A program made the translations under genes and the position numbers. A stretch of DNA of 64,000 nucleotides from Bradyrhizobium huanghuaihaiense. GTDB lineage: Bacteria; Pseudomonadota; Alphaproteobacteria; Rhizobiales; Xanthobacteraceae. Within the stretch, counting starts at the first letter, position 1; every line of letters starts with the position of its first letter. Location of the stretch: NCBI RefSeq assembly GCF_007830635.1, contig NZ_VLLA01000005.1:124001-188000 (forward strand), read 5' to 3'. Shown piece after piece: positions 1 through 8,649 of this stretch. The notes under the pieces are model-generated. The model did no database searches, was not told where the DNA came from, and worked only from the letters and a program-made list of their open reading frames with translations.

Positions 1-18
1 CGCCAACGCGGTTTCGCC

Positions 19-585
19 ATGCCCATGCAATCCAGACTTGTCGCCCTCGCCGCGGCCCTCCTGTTGTCGACGGGCGCCGCGCATGCCCAGCAGAGTGCCA
101 AGAAGAACGCAGCGCCCGCCCCGGCCGCGCAACCCGCGCCTGCGCCGACGCAGCCCCAGGCTGAAGGTGGTCCCGGACAGTCCGGCTGGATCGTCCGCTG
201 CACCAGTGCCAGCCGCGACGCGCCGCTCGAATGCGCGATGGAGCAGAACGCGGTGCTGACCAAGACCGGCCAGACCGTCATCCTGATCAACATCCGCATC
301 GCTCCCGACACCCGCACGCCGATCGCGCTGCTGCAATTGCCGCTCGGCCTCAACTTGCCGGTCGGCGCCAAGCTCCAGGTCGACGAGGGCAAGACGGTCG
401 ACCTGCAGATCCAGACCTGCGAGAACCGCGGCTGCTACGCCTCGACACCGATCGCGGCCGACCTGCTCACAGCCTTGCGGTCGGGCAAGCAGTTGAAGGT
501 CTCTTTCCAGAACATGGCCAAGGAGACGATCGCCATCCCGATGCCGCTCGGCGATTTCGCTTCGGCCTACGACAAGATCAAGTAA
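19..585 (+). CDS. Invasion-associated locus B (IalB) family secreted protein
   Basis: 188 aa. Residues 1-24 form a signal peptide (basic start, Ala/Leu core, AHA cleavage site before Gln), so the protein is probably periplasmic. Residues 25-52 are a low-complexity Ala/Pro/Gln linker. The rest matches the IalB fold: an early IVRC segment, a central LPLGLNLPVGAKLQVD strand pair, and the Cys-rich QTCENRGCYAS motif near residue 135. Known for the family: linked to host-cell invasion in Bartonella and widespread in Rhizobiales with no defined biochemical role. ATGs at 19 and 25 are both possible; only 18 bases lie upstream, so no ribosome site can be judged. It converges on the arylsulfatase gene across an inverted repeat. 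Confidence 0.85.
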   Translation: MPMQSRLVALAAALLLSTGAAHAQQSAKKNAAPAPAAQPAPAPTQPQAEGGPGQSGWIVRCTSASRDAPLECAMEQNAVLTKTGQTVILINIRIAPDTRTPIALLQLPLGLNLPVGAKLQVDEGKTVDLQIQTCENRGCYASTPIAADLLTALRSGKQLKVSFQNMAKETIAIPMPLGDFASAYDKIK

Positions 586-595
586 GGCGGCACAC

Positions 596-698
596 TGTCA
601 TCGCCCGCGAAGGCGGGCGATCCAGTATTCCAGAGACGGCGGTGATTGAACCGAGAGGCCGCGGCGTACTGGATGCCCCGCCTTCGCGGGGCATGACA
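596..698. repeat. Bradyrhizobial-type intergenic inverted repeat
   Basis: Two 32-base arms (596-627 and 667-698) are reverse complements apart from four positions, where CG and GC are swapped in compensating pairs. The arms contain CCCGCGAAGGCGGG, itself a palindrome. It lies between two convergent genes (ialB-like and arylsulfatase), so its transcript would fold on either strand and could act as a bidirectional terminator. Its arms are unrelated in sequence to the other repeats in this window. Confidence 0.8.
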
Positions 699-708
699 CC
701 GGTTTCTC

Positions 709-2997
709 CTATTGCCGCGCCATCTGCGCGTTGCCGACGGCATCGCCGTCGAGCTTCTGGTCGTCGTGCATTGTAACGGTGACGCGGAGCAGCCGCCCTT
801 CGAACTCGAACGGGGCCTCGTAATGCGAGACCGGGCTGCCGCGGTCGCGGCCGATGTCGAGGCCGGACCACGAGATCAGCGTGTGGAAGCCGAGCTGGGT
901 CTGGAGCGAACCCACCGGCTCGTCATCGATCAGCAGCGTGTATGCGGTGACGCCGGTCCGCGAGCCCTTGGCCGGCGGCTCCCTGCGCACGAGACGTTCG
1001 ACGTGCACGCCAAGCCGGCGCGCGCCTGACGGCACCTTGCGGTCCGAACGCACGATCTGGTGGCTGCCGCCGATATTGAGGTCGTGCACGAGGTGGCCAT
1101 CCCTGACGTAGAGGCTGTAGCCCGAGGTCGCATCGCCGTGCGAGATCAGCACGCCGTTGGCACCCCGCTCCTCGATCTCGACATGGGCCTCGATCGTGTA
1201 GCTGCGGCTGCGCACATCGGGAGCGACGTCGGTCGGCACGTGACCCATGCCGGCGTGGAAGACGAAATGATGGCGCGCGCCGTGGAAGCGCGCGGCGTTC
1301 TCGGCAAAGCGCGGGCCGAAGCGGTCGTCGAGCGGCAGCACCTTGTGCTTCTCGGCCTCCGCCCACCACGTCGCAATCATCGCGGCGAGACGCTCCGGCT
1401 CCTTCGCACCGAGGTCATTGGTCTCGGAGAAGTCTTCATCGAGATGGAACAGCTCCCATTTGTCGTTCTCGAACGGCGTCCCCGACGGATGGAAGGAAAC
1501 CGCCTTCCATCCGGCCTGCCAAAGGCCGCGATGGCCGAACATCTCGAAATATTGCGGCGAGCTCTTCGACGGCGCGGACGCATCATTGATCGAGCGCGCA
1601 AAGCTCTCGCCTTCCAGCGACATCTGCGGACAGCCGGCGATCTCGCTGGGCGCCTCGATGCCGATCAGCTCCAGCAGCGTCGGCGTGAGATCGCAGGCAT
1701 GCACGAACTGGTGGCGCAGCTCGCCCTTGCCTGCGATGCGCTTGGGCCAGTTGATGACGAAGGGATCGCGGATGCCGCCGCCATGGGTGTTCTGCTTGTA
1801 GCGCCGCAGCGGCGTGTTCGACGCCATCGCCCAGCCATGCGGGAAGTTGCTGTGCGTGTCGGGCCCGCCGATGTCGTCGATGCGGGCGAGCTTTTCGGCG
1901 ATCGGCTCCGGCTTGAAGTTGAACGGCCCCATCGCATTGACGAAGCCGAGCGGCCCGCCCTCCTGGCTCGCGCCATTGTCGGACATCACGATGATCACGG
2001 TGTTGTCGCGGATGCCTGATGTCTCCAGGAACGCCACGAGCCGGGCGAGATGCCGGTCGGAATGGTCGAGCATGCCGGCGAACGCCGCCTGCAGGCGCGT
2101 GAAGACGCGGCGCTCGTCGGCCGAATGCTCCTCCCACGCCTTGACGCCGTCATTGCGCGCCGGCATCCGCGTCTCCGGCGGCACCAGCCCCATCGCCTTC
2201 TGGCGCGCAAGACGCTGCTCGCGCTCGACGTCCCAGCCGTGCGCGAAGGCGGCGTCGTAGCTCCTGATGATATCGGCCGGCGCCTGATGCGGCGCGTGAC
2301 AGGCGCCGAGCGCAACCCAAGTAAGCCAGGGAATCTCCGGCCGGTCGGCATGGTGATCGCCGATGAAGCGGATAGCCTGGTCGATCAGGTCCTCGGTCAG
2401 ATGATAGCCGTCGGCGTAGGTGCCGGGCGGGTCAATATGCGTGTTGTCGGAGACGAGCTCGGGCGCGTACTGGTCGGTCTCGGCATCGAGGAAGCCGTAG
2501 AAGCGATCGAAGCCGCGGCCCAAAGGCCAGCCGTCGAACGGGCCGGTGGCGCCACTCTCGGTCAGCGGCGTGACGTGCCATTTGCCGACCATGTAGTTGC
2601 GGTAGCCGTGCACGCGCAGCATCTCGGCGAGCGTCCCCGCCTCGCGCGCGATCTTGCCGCGATAGCCGGGATAGCCTGAATCGAAATTGGCGAGGCACCC
2701 GACGCCGACCGAATGGTGGTTGCGCCCCGTGAGCAGCGCGGCGCGCGTGGTCGAGCACATCGCCGTGGTGTGGAAGCCGGAATAGCGCAGGCCTTCCGCG
2801 GCGAGCCTGTCGATGGTCGGCGTCCTGATGGCCGAGCCGTAGCAGCCGAAATCGGAGAAGCCGACGTCGTCGAACAGCACCACCAGGATGTTCGGTGCGC
2901 CCTCGGGCGGCTTCACGGCCTCCGGCCACCAGGGTTTCGAGTCCGCAACCGTCTTGCCGACGGTGCCGCGGAACGGCGTGCCGCTGCCTGCGCTCAT
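709..2997 (-). CDS. Arylsulfatase (formylglycine-dependent sulfatase)
   Basis: 762 aa. N-terminal metal site NILVVLFDDVGFSDFGCYG (residues 36-54, DD pair), then the sulfatase signature AMCSTTRAALLTGRN with Cys81 as the residue expected to be oxidised to formylglycine. The signature has Thr where most family members have Pro (C-x-P-x-R). A second metal site is IVMSDNGASQEGG. About 200 C-terminal residues look like a beta-sandwich lectin-type domain. No signal peptide is visible, so it should be cytoplasmic, hydrolysing sulfate esters imported from outside; the substrate is unknown. Start at 2997 fits the family N terminus. It is transcribed divergently from a TetR gene with a palindrome between them, suggesting repression by that regulator. 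Confidence 0.9.
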   Translation of the reverse strand: MSAGSGTPFRGTVGKTVADSKPWWPEAVKPPEGAPNILVVLFDDVGFSDFGCYGSAIRTPTIDRLAAEGLRYSGFHTTAMCSTTRAALLTGRNHHSVGVGCLANFDSGYPGYRGKIAREAGTLAEMLRVHGYRNYMVGKWHVTPLTESGATGPFDGWPLGRGFDRFYGFLDAETDQYAPELVSDNTHIDPPGTYADGYHLTEDLIDQAIRFIGDHHADRPEIPWLTWVALGACHAPHQAPADIIRSYDAAFAHGWDVEREQRLARQKAMGLVPPETRMPARNDGVKAWEEHSADERRVFTRLQAAFAGMLDHSDRHLARLVAFLETSGIRDNTVIIVMSDNGASQEGGPLGFVNAMGPFNFKPEPIAEKLARIDDIGGPDTHSNFPHGWAMASNTPLRRYKQNTHGGGIRDPFVINWPKRIAGKGELRHQFVHACDLTPTLLELIGIEAPSEIAGCPQMSLEGESFARSINDASAPSKSSPQYFEMFGHRGLWQAGWKAVSFHPSGTPFENDKWELFHLDEDFSETNDLGAKEPERLAAMIATWWAEAEKHKVLPLDDRFGPRFAENAARFHGARHHFVFHAGMGHVPTDVAPDVRSRSYTIEAHVEIEERGANGVLISHGDATSGYSLYVRDGHLVHDLNIGGSHQIVRSDRKVPSGARRLGVHVERLVRREPPAKGSRTGVTAYTLLIDDEPVGSLQTQLGFHTLISWSGLDIGRDRGSPVSHYEAPFEFEGRLLRVTVTMHDDQKLDGDAVGNAQMARQ

Positions 2998-3062
2998 CTC
3001 CCCCTCCCTGTTTTAGCCGGCGATGAGCCGCGGTTGACCCGCGGCTCGCCTCGACCTAAATT

Positions 3063-3082
3063 ATAATCAGAATTATGATTAT
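3063..3082. promoter_or_regulatory. Imperfect palindrome, probable TetR operator
   Basis: ATAATCAGAATTATGATTAT is a 20-base inverted repeat with a single mismatched pair. It is strikingly AT-rich against its GC-rich surroundings and lies in the 97-base gap between the divergent arylsulfatase and TetR genes. The position and ATAATC/GATTAT arms suit a self-regulating TetR repressor that also controls the sulfatase. Binding is inferred. Confidence 0.6.
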
Positions 3083-3094
3083 GATTTAAGGCGG

Positions 3095-3781
3095 ATGCAA
3101 GCGCGGATGCGGACATCGCTGAAAGAGCCCGGGCCTCGCGACTTCGACCTGCCCGGCGTCGCCCCGTCGCGGCAGAAGCGCAGCCGCGAGACGACGCTGG
3201 CGCTGCTGCGCGCCGGCGCCGACATGCTGCGCACACGCAGCCTTGCCGAGCTCTCGATCGAGACGCTCTGTGCGGAAGTCGGCGCCACCGTCGGCGCCTT
3301 CTACAGCCGCTTCGAGAGCAAGGAGGCCTATTTCAAAGCACTGATGGCGCTGGCCGCGCGCGACGGCGAGCAGCGGCTGGGTGAGATCAAGAGGCCGTCA
3401 CCGGAAGCGAGCCTCGACCAGCTCTGCCACATGATCGTCAGCGGCATCGTGGCCTGGATGCGCAATCATGAAGGTGTGCTGCGTGCTGCGCTCCAGCACG
3501 ACGACACCCATCCCGACAAATGGACGCCGTTCAAGGCGCTCGCGAAGGCGACGACCGCGCGTGCCACCCCTCTCCTGCTCCCGGCCATGGGCAAGGGCCG
3601 CAAAGCCGCAAAAACCCGCAGCATTGCCTTCGGCTTCCAGGTCGTGCTGGGCACGCTGGTGAACGCGATCCTCAACGATCCCGGACCGCTGACGTTGCGG
3701 TCGAAGGAGATGGAGACGCGGCTTGCCGGCTGCCTGTCGCTGCTGCTCCAGGCGGAGGTCGGTCAGTCCACGCCGAGATAG
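3095..3781 (+). CDS. TetR/AcrR family transcriptional regulator
   Basis: 228 aa. Residues about 25-75 are a TetR DNA-binding domain: RSRETTLALLRAGADMLRT, then IETLCAEVGATVGAFYSRFESKEAYF, where the GAFYSRF recognition helix is typical. The remaining all-helical part would be the ligand and dimer domain. AAGGCGG abuts the ATG at 3095, so the in-frame ATG at 3107, 12 bases downstream of AAGGCGG, may be the true start. Its last 19 bases overlap the end of the convergent livF gene. The divergent arylsulfatase is the likely target. Ligand unknown, plausibly a sulfate ester or its product. Confidence 0.88.
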   Translation: MQARMRTSLKEPGPRDFDLPGVAPSRQKRSRETTLALLRAGADMLRTRSLAELSIETLCAEVGATVGAFYSRFESKEAYFKALMALAARDGEQRLGEIKRPSPEASLDQLCHMIVSGIVAWMRNHEGVLRAALQHDDTHPDKWTPFKALAKATTARATPLLLPAMGKGRKAAKTRSIAFGFQVVLGTLVNAILNDPGPLTLRSKEMETRLAGCLSLLLQAEVGQSTPR

Positions 3782-4482
3782 GCCTTCTGAACCTGCGGGT
3801 CCTGCGCGAGCGCCGCCGCGGTCCCCGAGAGCACGCTCTTGCCGACCTGGAGCACGGTGGCGAAGTCCGAGACTTCCAGCGCGAGCTCAATTGACTGCTC
3901 GGCGAGCAGAATCGTCAGGCCCTCGCGGTGCAGGCGGCCGAAGGTCTCATACATCGACTCGACCACGGCCGGCGCGAGGCCGAGCGACGGCTCGTCCAGC
4001 ATCAGCAGCTTCGGATCGCTCATCAGCGCGCGGCCGACCGCGAGCATCTGCCGCTCGCCGCCGGACATGGTGCCGGCGCGCTGGTTGCGGCGCTCCTTCA
4101 GGCGCGGGAAGACCTCGTAGACGCGCTCCAGCAGCGTCGCCTGTCGCGATTTGTCGTGCAGCGGGGTCGCACCTAACATCAGGTTGTTCTCGACGCTTTG
4201 CTGCACGAACAGCCGCCAGCCTTCCGGCGACAGCGCGAGGCCCTTGCGCACGATCGCAAAGGCCTTCTGTCCCGCGATCTCCTCGCCGCGAAAGCTGATC
4301 GATCCGGAATGCACGGGAATGAGGCCGGCGATCGCGTTCAGCGTCGTGGTCTTGCCACCGCCATTGGAGCCGAGCAGCGCGACGACGCTGCCGTCCGGCA
4401 CCTCCAGCGACACGTCGGAGACACCGATGAGGTCGCCATAGCGCACCTCGAGATGCTCGATCCTGAGAAGCGCTCCGCTCAT
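3763..4482 (-). CDS. livF: Branched-chain amino-acid type ABC transporter ATP-binding protein LivF
   Basis: 239 aa, the usual LivF length. Walker A GSNGGGKTT (about residues 36-44), Q-loop region, signature MSGGERQMLAVGRAL, Walker B LLMLDEPSLGL and the switch His replaced by Gln in LLAEQSIELAL, which is normal for LivF. It energises uptake through LivH/LivM in the inner membrane. It is last in a livKHMGF operon; its ATG overlaps the livG stop by four bases, indicating translational coupling. Livs of this order in rhizobia often serve amides, ureas or aromatic acids as well as amino acids, so the substrate is open. Confidence 0.93.
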   Translation of the reverse strand: MSGALLRIEHLEVRYGDLIGVSDVSLEVPDGSVVALLGSNGGGKTTTLNAIAGLIPVHSGSISFRGEEIAGQKAFAIVRKGLALSPEGWRLFVQQSVENNLMLGATPLHDKSRQATLLERVYEVFPRLKERRNQRAGTMSGGERQMLAVGRALMSDPKLLMLDEPSLGLAPAVVESMYETFGRLHREGLTILLAEQSIELALEVSDFATVLQVGKSVLSGTAAALAQDPQVQKAYLGVD

Positions 4483-5246
4483 AGGTCCGGCCCGCCCATC
4501 AGCTCGACCGGCGTATGGCCAGCGGCGGCCTTCGCGGCGCGCGTTCCGAGATAGGCCGCGATCACGGCGGGGTTCGACGTGACCTCGCGTGGGCTTCCGC
4601 GCGCGATCTCCTTGCCCTGGTGAAACACCATCACGCGGCTTGCGAGCGACATGATCACTTCCATGATGTGCTCGACGATGACGAGCGTGATGCCGGAGCG
4701 GTGGATGTCGCGGACGAGGTCAATGGCGAGCCTCACCTCATGCGCGTTGAGGCCGGCCATGGCCTCGTCGAGCAGCAGCACCTTCGGCTCGGTCGCAAGC
4801 GCCCGGGCGATCTCCAGCCGCTTGCGGCCGGGCGTGCCGAGCGAGCGCGCCGGCGCCTCCGCAAGGCGGCTCATGCCGACGCGTTCTAGCACCGCACGCG
4901 CCTTGGTCTCCGCCTCCTTGCGATGCGAGGTGCGCAGGAAAGCGCCGATCATGACGTTCTCGAGCACCGTCATGCCCTCGAACGTCTGCGGCACCTGGAA
5001 GGTGCGGGCGAGCCCGAGGCCGGCACGTTGCTCCGGGGGGAAGTCGGTGATGTCGCTCCCCTCGAACAGCACGCGGCCGAAGGTGGTCTTGAGGTCGCCG
5101 GTGAGGCAGTTGAAGAAGGTGGATTTTCCCGCGCCGTTCGGGCCGATCAAGCCTAGGATGTCGCCCTGCTCCAGCGTCACGGAGGCGTCGTCCACGGCCT
5201 TGAAGCTGCCGAACGCTTTTGTGATGCCGCGCGCTTCAAGGAGCAT
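4479..5246 (-). CDS. livG: Branched-chain amino-acid type ABC transporter ATP-binding protein LivG
   Basis: 255 aa. Walker A GPNGAGKST, Walker B VLLLDEAMAGL and switch His in VIVEHIMEVIM are clear. The ABC signature is unusual: SLGTPGRKRLEIARAL, where most LivG proteins have LSYGxQRRLEIA, so the Ser-Gly-Gly core is altered. The ATG at 5246 lies 11 bases inside the end of livM, and GGGAGCG sits upstream as ribosome site. It forms an ATPase pair with LivF. Confidence 0.92.
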   Translation of the reverse strand: MLLEARGITKAFGSFKAVDDASVTLEQGDILGLIGPNGAGKSTFFNCLTGDLKTTFGRVLFEGSDITDFPPEQRAGLGLARTFQVPQTFEGMTVLENVMIGAFLRTSHRKEAETKARAVLERVGMSRLAEAPARSLGTPGRKRLEIARALATEPKVLLLDEAMAGLNAHEVRLAIDLVRDIHRSGITLVIVEHIMEVIMSLASRVMVFHQGKEIARGSPREVTSNPAVIAAYLGTRAAKAAAGHTPVELMGGPDL

Positions 5247-6207
5247 GGCTCGCTCCCGTGTCGGTCTTGGGCTTGCCGCGCCGGGTGAGCAGGCTGAGCA
5301 GGCCGCCGGGCTGGAAGCGCGCGATCAGCACGATGATGGCGCCATACACCACGAAGGTGAGGCCGGCGCCCTTGCCGCCGAGCCAGCTGTTGGAGATTTC
5401 CTCCAGCGGCACCAGGATCGCAGCGCCCACCAGCGGCCCGAACAGCAGCCCTGCCCCGCCGAGCGCGGCCATGATCAGGATTTTCACCGAGATCAGGATG
5501 CCGAGCCCGGACTCGGGATCGACGAAGCCGAACATCATCGCATAGAGCGCGCCGGCGACGCTGGTCAGCGCCGCGCTCAGCATGTAGGCGTAGAGCTTCG
5601 TGCGGCTGGCGGGCGCGCCGAGCGAGCGCGCGGCGCGCTCGGAATCCTTGATCGCGCGCAGGTAAAATCCCATGCGGCTGTTGGTCATCCACCAGGTGAT
5701 CGCAAGCGTGATCGCGAGGATGATGAGGAAGAGATAGTAGTAGGGCAGCGCCGAGAGGAACGAGAGATCGAAGATGTTGCGCGGCACGGTCGGACCGGAG
5801 AGACCGACGGCCGCGCCGAGCCATTCGGTGTTGGTCACGATCAGCCGCATCGTTTCGGCCACCGCGATGGTCGCCATGCTGAAATAGTGGCCGGACAGCC
5901 GCAGCGTCGGCACGCCGACGATCGCGGCGAGCCCGACCGCCAGCACGATGCCGCCGGGAATGCCGAACAGCGGCGACAGGCCGAACTTGGCGTAAGCGCC
6001 CATCGCGGCATAGGCGCCGCAGCCGAAGAACACCACATGCCCCACCGACACCTGCCCGGCATAGCCGCCGACGATGTTCCAGGCCGAGGCCGCAATCGCA
6101 TAGAGCAGCACCAGCGCGCCGAGGCGCTGCTGGAACGGCGAGGACAGCAGCAGCGGATAGGCGATCGCAAAGGCTGCGACGACCGAGGGCCAGATCCAGC
6201 GCCGCAT
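5236..6207 (-). CDS. livM: Branched-chain amino-acid type ABC transporter permease LivM
   Basis: 323 aa from the ATG at 6207 (MRRWIWPSV); reading further upstream in this frame is only a shadow of livH. At least eight hydrophobic segments follow the LivM pattern, including YAGQVSVGHVVFFGCGAYAAM near residue 50 and the cytoplasmic coupling segment MGFYLRAIKDSERAARSLG. It forms the membrane channel with LivH. Its ATG overlaps the livH stop (TGATG), and its 3' end overlaps livG by 11 bases, consistent with one polycistronic message. Confidence 0.93.
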   Translation of the reverse strand: MRRWIWPSVVAAFAIAYPLLLSSPFQQRLGALVLLYAIAASAWNIVGGYAGQVSVGHVVFFGCGAYAAMGAYAKFGLSPLFGIPGGIVLAVGLAAIVGVPTLRLSGHYFSMATIAVAETMRLIVTNTEWLGAAVGLSGPTVPRNIFDLSFLSALPYYYLFLIILAITLAITWWMTNSRMGFYLRAIKDSERAARSLGAPASRTKLYAYMLSAALTSVAGALYAMMFGFVDPESGLGILISVKILIMAALGGAGLLFGPLVGAAILVPLEEISNSWLGGKGAGLTFVVYGAIIVLIARFQPGGLLSLLTRRGKPKTDTGASHAP

Positions 6208-7070
6208 CACATCTTTCCCATCAGGCCCTGTGGCCGGAACCAGAGGAAGAACAGGAACAGGACATAGACGACGATGTCCTTGTAGATCGCGCCGATCAGA
6301 TAGCCGGACAGCGACTCGATGACGCCGATCAGAAGTCCTGCGACGAGAGCGCCGGGCACGCTGCCGAAGCCGCCGAGCGACACCGTGACGAAGGCGACGA
6401 TGCCGAGGGTCTCGCCGACGGTCGGCACGATGTAGAAGAAGTTCGCGATCAGGGCGCCGGCCAGCCCCGTGGCGCCGGCCGCGATCGCCCAGGCGATCGC
6501 CTGCATGGTGTCGGGCCGGATGCCCATGAGCTGGGCCGCGGTCTGATCCTCCGCCACCGCCAGCATCTTCGAGCCGAGCGAGGTGCGCGTCAGCAAGAGA
6601 TGCAGCCCGAGCGTCACCAGGAGCGCGACGACGCCCGCGAGCAGCCGCGAGGCCTCGATGCGCAGGCCGGCAAAGGCGTAGGTGCCGCCTACGATGTTCG
6701 GCGGCATCGACAGGAAGTTGGCGCCGAACCACCAGAACACCGAATAGCGCAGCAGCAGCGCGAGGCCGAAGGTACCCAGGATCTGCGCCAGCATCGGTCC
6801 TTTCATGATGCCGCGGATCAGGCCGAAATAGACCACGATGCCGAGCGTGGCGAGCACCAGCGTCGCCAGCGGGGCGCCGAGAAGCGGCCCTCCTCCCATC
6901 AGGGTGTAGACGACATAGGCGACGTACATGCCGAGCATGACGAAGTCGCCGTGCGCGAAATTGACGATGTTCATCATGCCCCACACCAGCGTGAGGCCCG
7001 AGGAGAACAGGGCGTAGACGGCGCCAAGCAGAAGGCCGCCGACGATCACCTGCACGAGAACAAAGGACAT
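6207..7070 (-). CDS. livH: Branched-chain amino-acid type ABC transporter permease LivH
   Basis: 287 aa, hydrophobic throughout, with LivH hallmarks: GLTLVWGMMNIVNFAHGDFVMLGMY near the N terminus, the coupling segment TSLGSKMLAVAEDQTAAQLMGI, and VAFVTVSLGGFGSVPGALVAG near the C terminus. Inner-membrane permease partner of LivM. It lies 63 bases downstream of the binding-protein gene, separated from it by a hairpin plus T-tract that should lower permease expression relative to the binding protein. Confidence 0.93.
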   Translation of the reverse strand: MSFVLVQVIVGGLLLGAVYALFSSGLTLVWGMMNIVNFAHGDFVMLGMYVAYVVYTLMGGGPLLGAPLATLVLATLGIVVYFGLIRGIMKGPMLAQILGTFGLALLLRYSVFWWFGANFLSMPPNIVGGTYAFAGLRIEASRLLAGVVALLVTLGLHLLLTRTSLGSKMLAVAEDQTAAQLMGIRPDTMQAIAWAIAAGATGLAGALIANFFYIVPTVGETLGIVAFVTVSLGGFGSVPGALVAGLLIGVIESLSGYLIGAIYKDIVVYVLFLFFLWFRPQGLMGKM

Positions 7071-7098
7071 GAGCTGCGCTGCTCTACCAAGCCTTGTG

Positions 7099-7124
7099 AA
7101 AAAGGCGGGACTTAAGGTCCCGCC
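7099..7124 (-). terminator. Hairpin with T-tract between livK and livH
   Basis: On the minus strand, GGCGGGAC and GTCCCGCC form a perfect 8-bp stem around a 5-base loop, followed by TTTTT. This is a textbook intrinsic terminator just after the binding-protein stop and before livH. Because livHMGF have no obvious separate promoter, it probably works as a partial terminator giving excess binding protein over permease. Confidence 0.75.
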
Positions 7125-7133
7125 CTCGCATGA

Positions 7134-8387
7134 TCACCAGCCCTTGTAGGGCAGCATCGGCGCCTTCGCGGCATTGGCCTTCGGCCACACCGAGACGTAG
7201 TTCTCGCCGTCCTGAAGCTGGATGATGGCGCCTGAGGCCAGGGTGTTCTGGCCCTTGTCGTCGAACTTCACGCCCTTGTAGCCGATCATGAGCTGCTCGG
7301 GCTTGAGGTCCGTCGCCTTCAGCGCGGCCTGAATCTTGGCGGGCTCGGTCGAGCCGGCGCGATCGATCGCATCGGCCAGCACGAAGAAGCCCTGCATTTG
7401 GCGAGCGACCGTGTCATCCATCTCCTCGCCGCTCTTCTTCTTGTACATGTCGGCGATGATGGCGGACGGCGAGCCGGCCGGACCCACGACCCAGGACGAG
7501 CGGTTGAAGACGCCTTGCGAGATCTTGCCGACCGCCTTGGTGAAGGACGGATCGGAGTAGCCGGCGTCATCGGCCAGCAGCACGGCCGGCTTGTAGTCGA
7601 GCGACTGCATGGTCTTGGCGAACAGGATCGCGTCCGACGTGTAGCTGATCATAATGACGACGTCGGGCTTCTTGTCCTTGAGCTGGAGCACCTGCCCCTG
7701 CAGGTCCGTCGCGTTGACGGGATAGGCGACGTCGAGCGCGATCGGCAGGCCCTTCTCCTTGAAGGCGCCGGAAATCGTGTTCGCTACCGAGGTGCCATAT
7801 TCGGTGTTGTCGTGGACCACCGCGACGCTGTCTGTCTTGGCGCCCTGCGACTTGAGGTCGGCGAGGAAGTCGACATAGATCTTGGCGAAGTCGGTGGCGA
7901 TCGGGGTGGTGCGGAAGAACCATTTGAAGCCGCGCTCGGTCAGGTTGGCGGCGACCGACTCGGAGTTCAGGAATGGAACGCCGTACTTCTCGGCGATGGC
8001 GCTCGAGGTCAGCGTCACGCCGGACTGATAGGAGCCGAACACGGCCGCGACCTTCTCTTCCGTGATCAGGCGCAGCGCCTGGTTCTGGCCTGTTGCGGGG
8101 TTGCCCTGGTTGTCGGCGATGATCACCTCGACCTTGGCGCCGCCGAGGCCGGCAAGGCCGGCGTTCTTCGCCAACGGGAAATTGCCAAGTTCAGGATGAG
8201 CGTTGTTGATGATGTCGGTTGCGACATCCAGCGCCGCCTTGGCATGCGCGCCGATCGAGGCGGTGCCGCCGGACATCGGCATGATCACGCCGATCTTGAC
8301 GACCTTGTCCTGCGCCTGCGCACCAGCCGTGAGCGCAAGCGACATCGCGGCCGCGCAAAGCAGCCCCGTGACTCGCTTCAATGTCAT
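7134..8387 (-). CDS. Branched-chain amino-acid type ABC transporter substrate-binding protein (LivK-like)
   Basis: 417 aa from the ATG at 8387, preceded by GGGAGGT at good spacing. An in-frame extension to 8618 crosses an intergenic repeat and is not real. Residues 1-24 are a signal peptide (MTLKRVTGLLCAAAMSLA, cleavage near AQA). The mature part begins DKVVKIGVIMPMSGG, the standard type-I periplasmic binding start, with later FGSYQSGVTLTSSAIAEKYGVPFLN. It delivers ligand to LivHM in the periplasm. The ligand cannot be read from sequence; close families bind branched-chain amino acids, amides or aromatic acids. First gene of the liv operon. Confidence 0.92.
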   Translation of the reverse strand: MTLKRVTGLLCAAAMSLALTAGAQAQDKVVKIGVIMPMSGGTASIGAHAKAALDVATDIINNAHPELGNFPLAKNAGLAGLGGAKVEVIIADNQGNPATGQNQALRLITEEKVAAVFGSYQSGVTLTSSAIAEKYGVPFLNSESVAANLTERGFKWFFRTTPIATDFAKIYVDFLADLKSQGAKTDSVAVVHDNTEYGTSVANTISGAFKEKGLPIALDVAYPVNATDLQGQVLQLKDKKPDVVIMISYTSDAILFAKTMQSLDYKPAVLLADDAGYSDPSFTKAVGKISQGVFNRSSWVVGPAGSPSAIIADMYKKKSGEEMDDTVARQMQGFFVLADAIDRAGSTEPAKIQAALKATDLKPEQLMIGYKGVKFDDKGQNTLASGAIIQLQDGENYVSVWPKANAAKAPMLPYKGW

Positions 8388-8550
8388 GAAATCAGACCTC
8401 CCAAAGGGTTTCCCCAACCAAGATTTTTTGGAGAGCCTGGGCGAAACGCCCGCCTCCGTTTGATTATGCCTGGCCGCGGGAGGATGGCATGCCGACCGGC
8501 GACCGGCAAGGTGAAACGGACTGCGACGATGATGCATGGGGGAAGAACGT

Positions 8551-8627
8551 GTAGCCCGGGTGAGCGAAGCGACACCCGGGACAACAGCGGCCGCATCCCC
8601 GGATGTCGCTTCGCTCATCCGGGCTAC
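8551..8627. repeat. GTAGCCCGG-type intergenic inverted repeat
   Basis: Arms 8551-8580 and 8597-8627 are near-perfect reverse complements, each holding GAGCGAAGCGACA between CCCGGG/CCCGGA blocks. The outer GTAGCCCGG...CCGGGCTAC ends recur at 53454-53541, so this is a dispersed family. It sits between the 3' end of the DUF1428 gene and the livK 5' region. Confidence 0.8.
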
Positions 8628-8649
8628 GGGTCTTCCCGCTCCACTTCGC

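Noticed and set aside
4651..6267. 538-codon plus-strand frame opposite livG and livM
   Set aside because: Antisense shadow from high GC; the minus-strand Liv proteins have full motifs.
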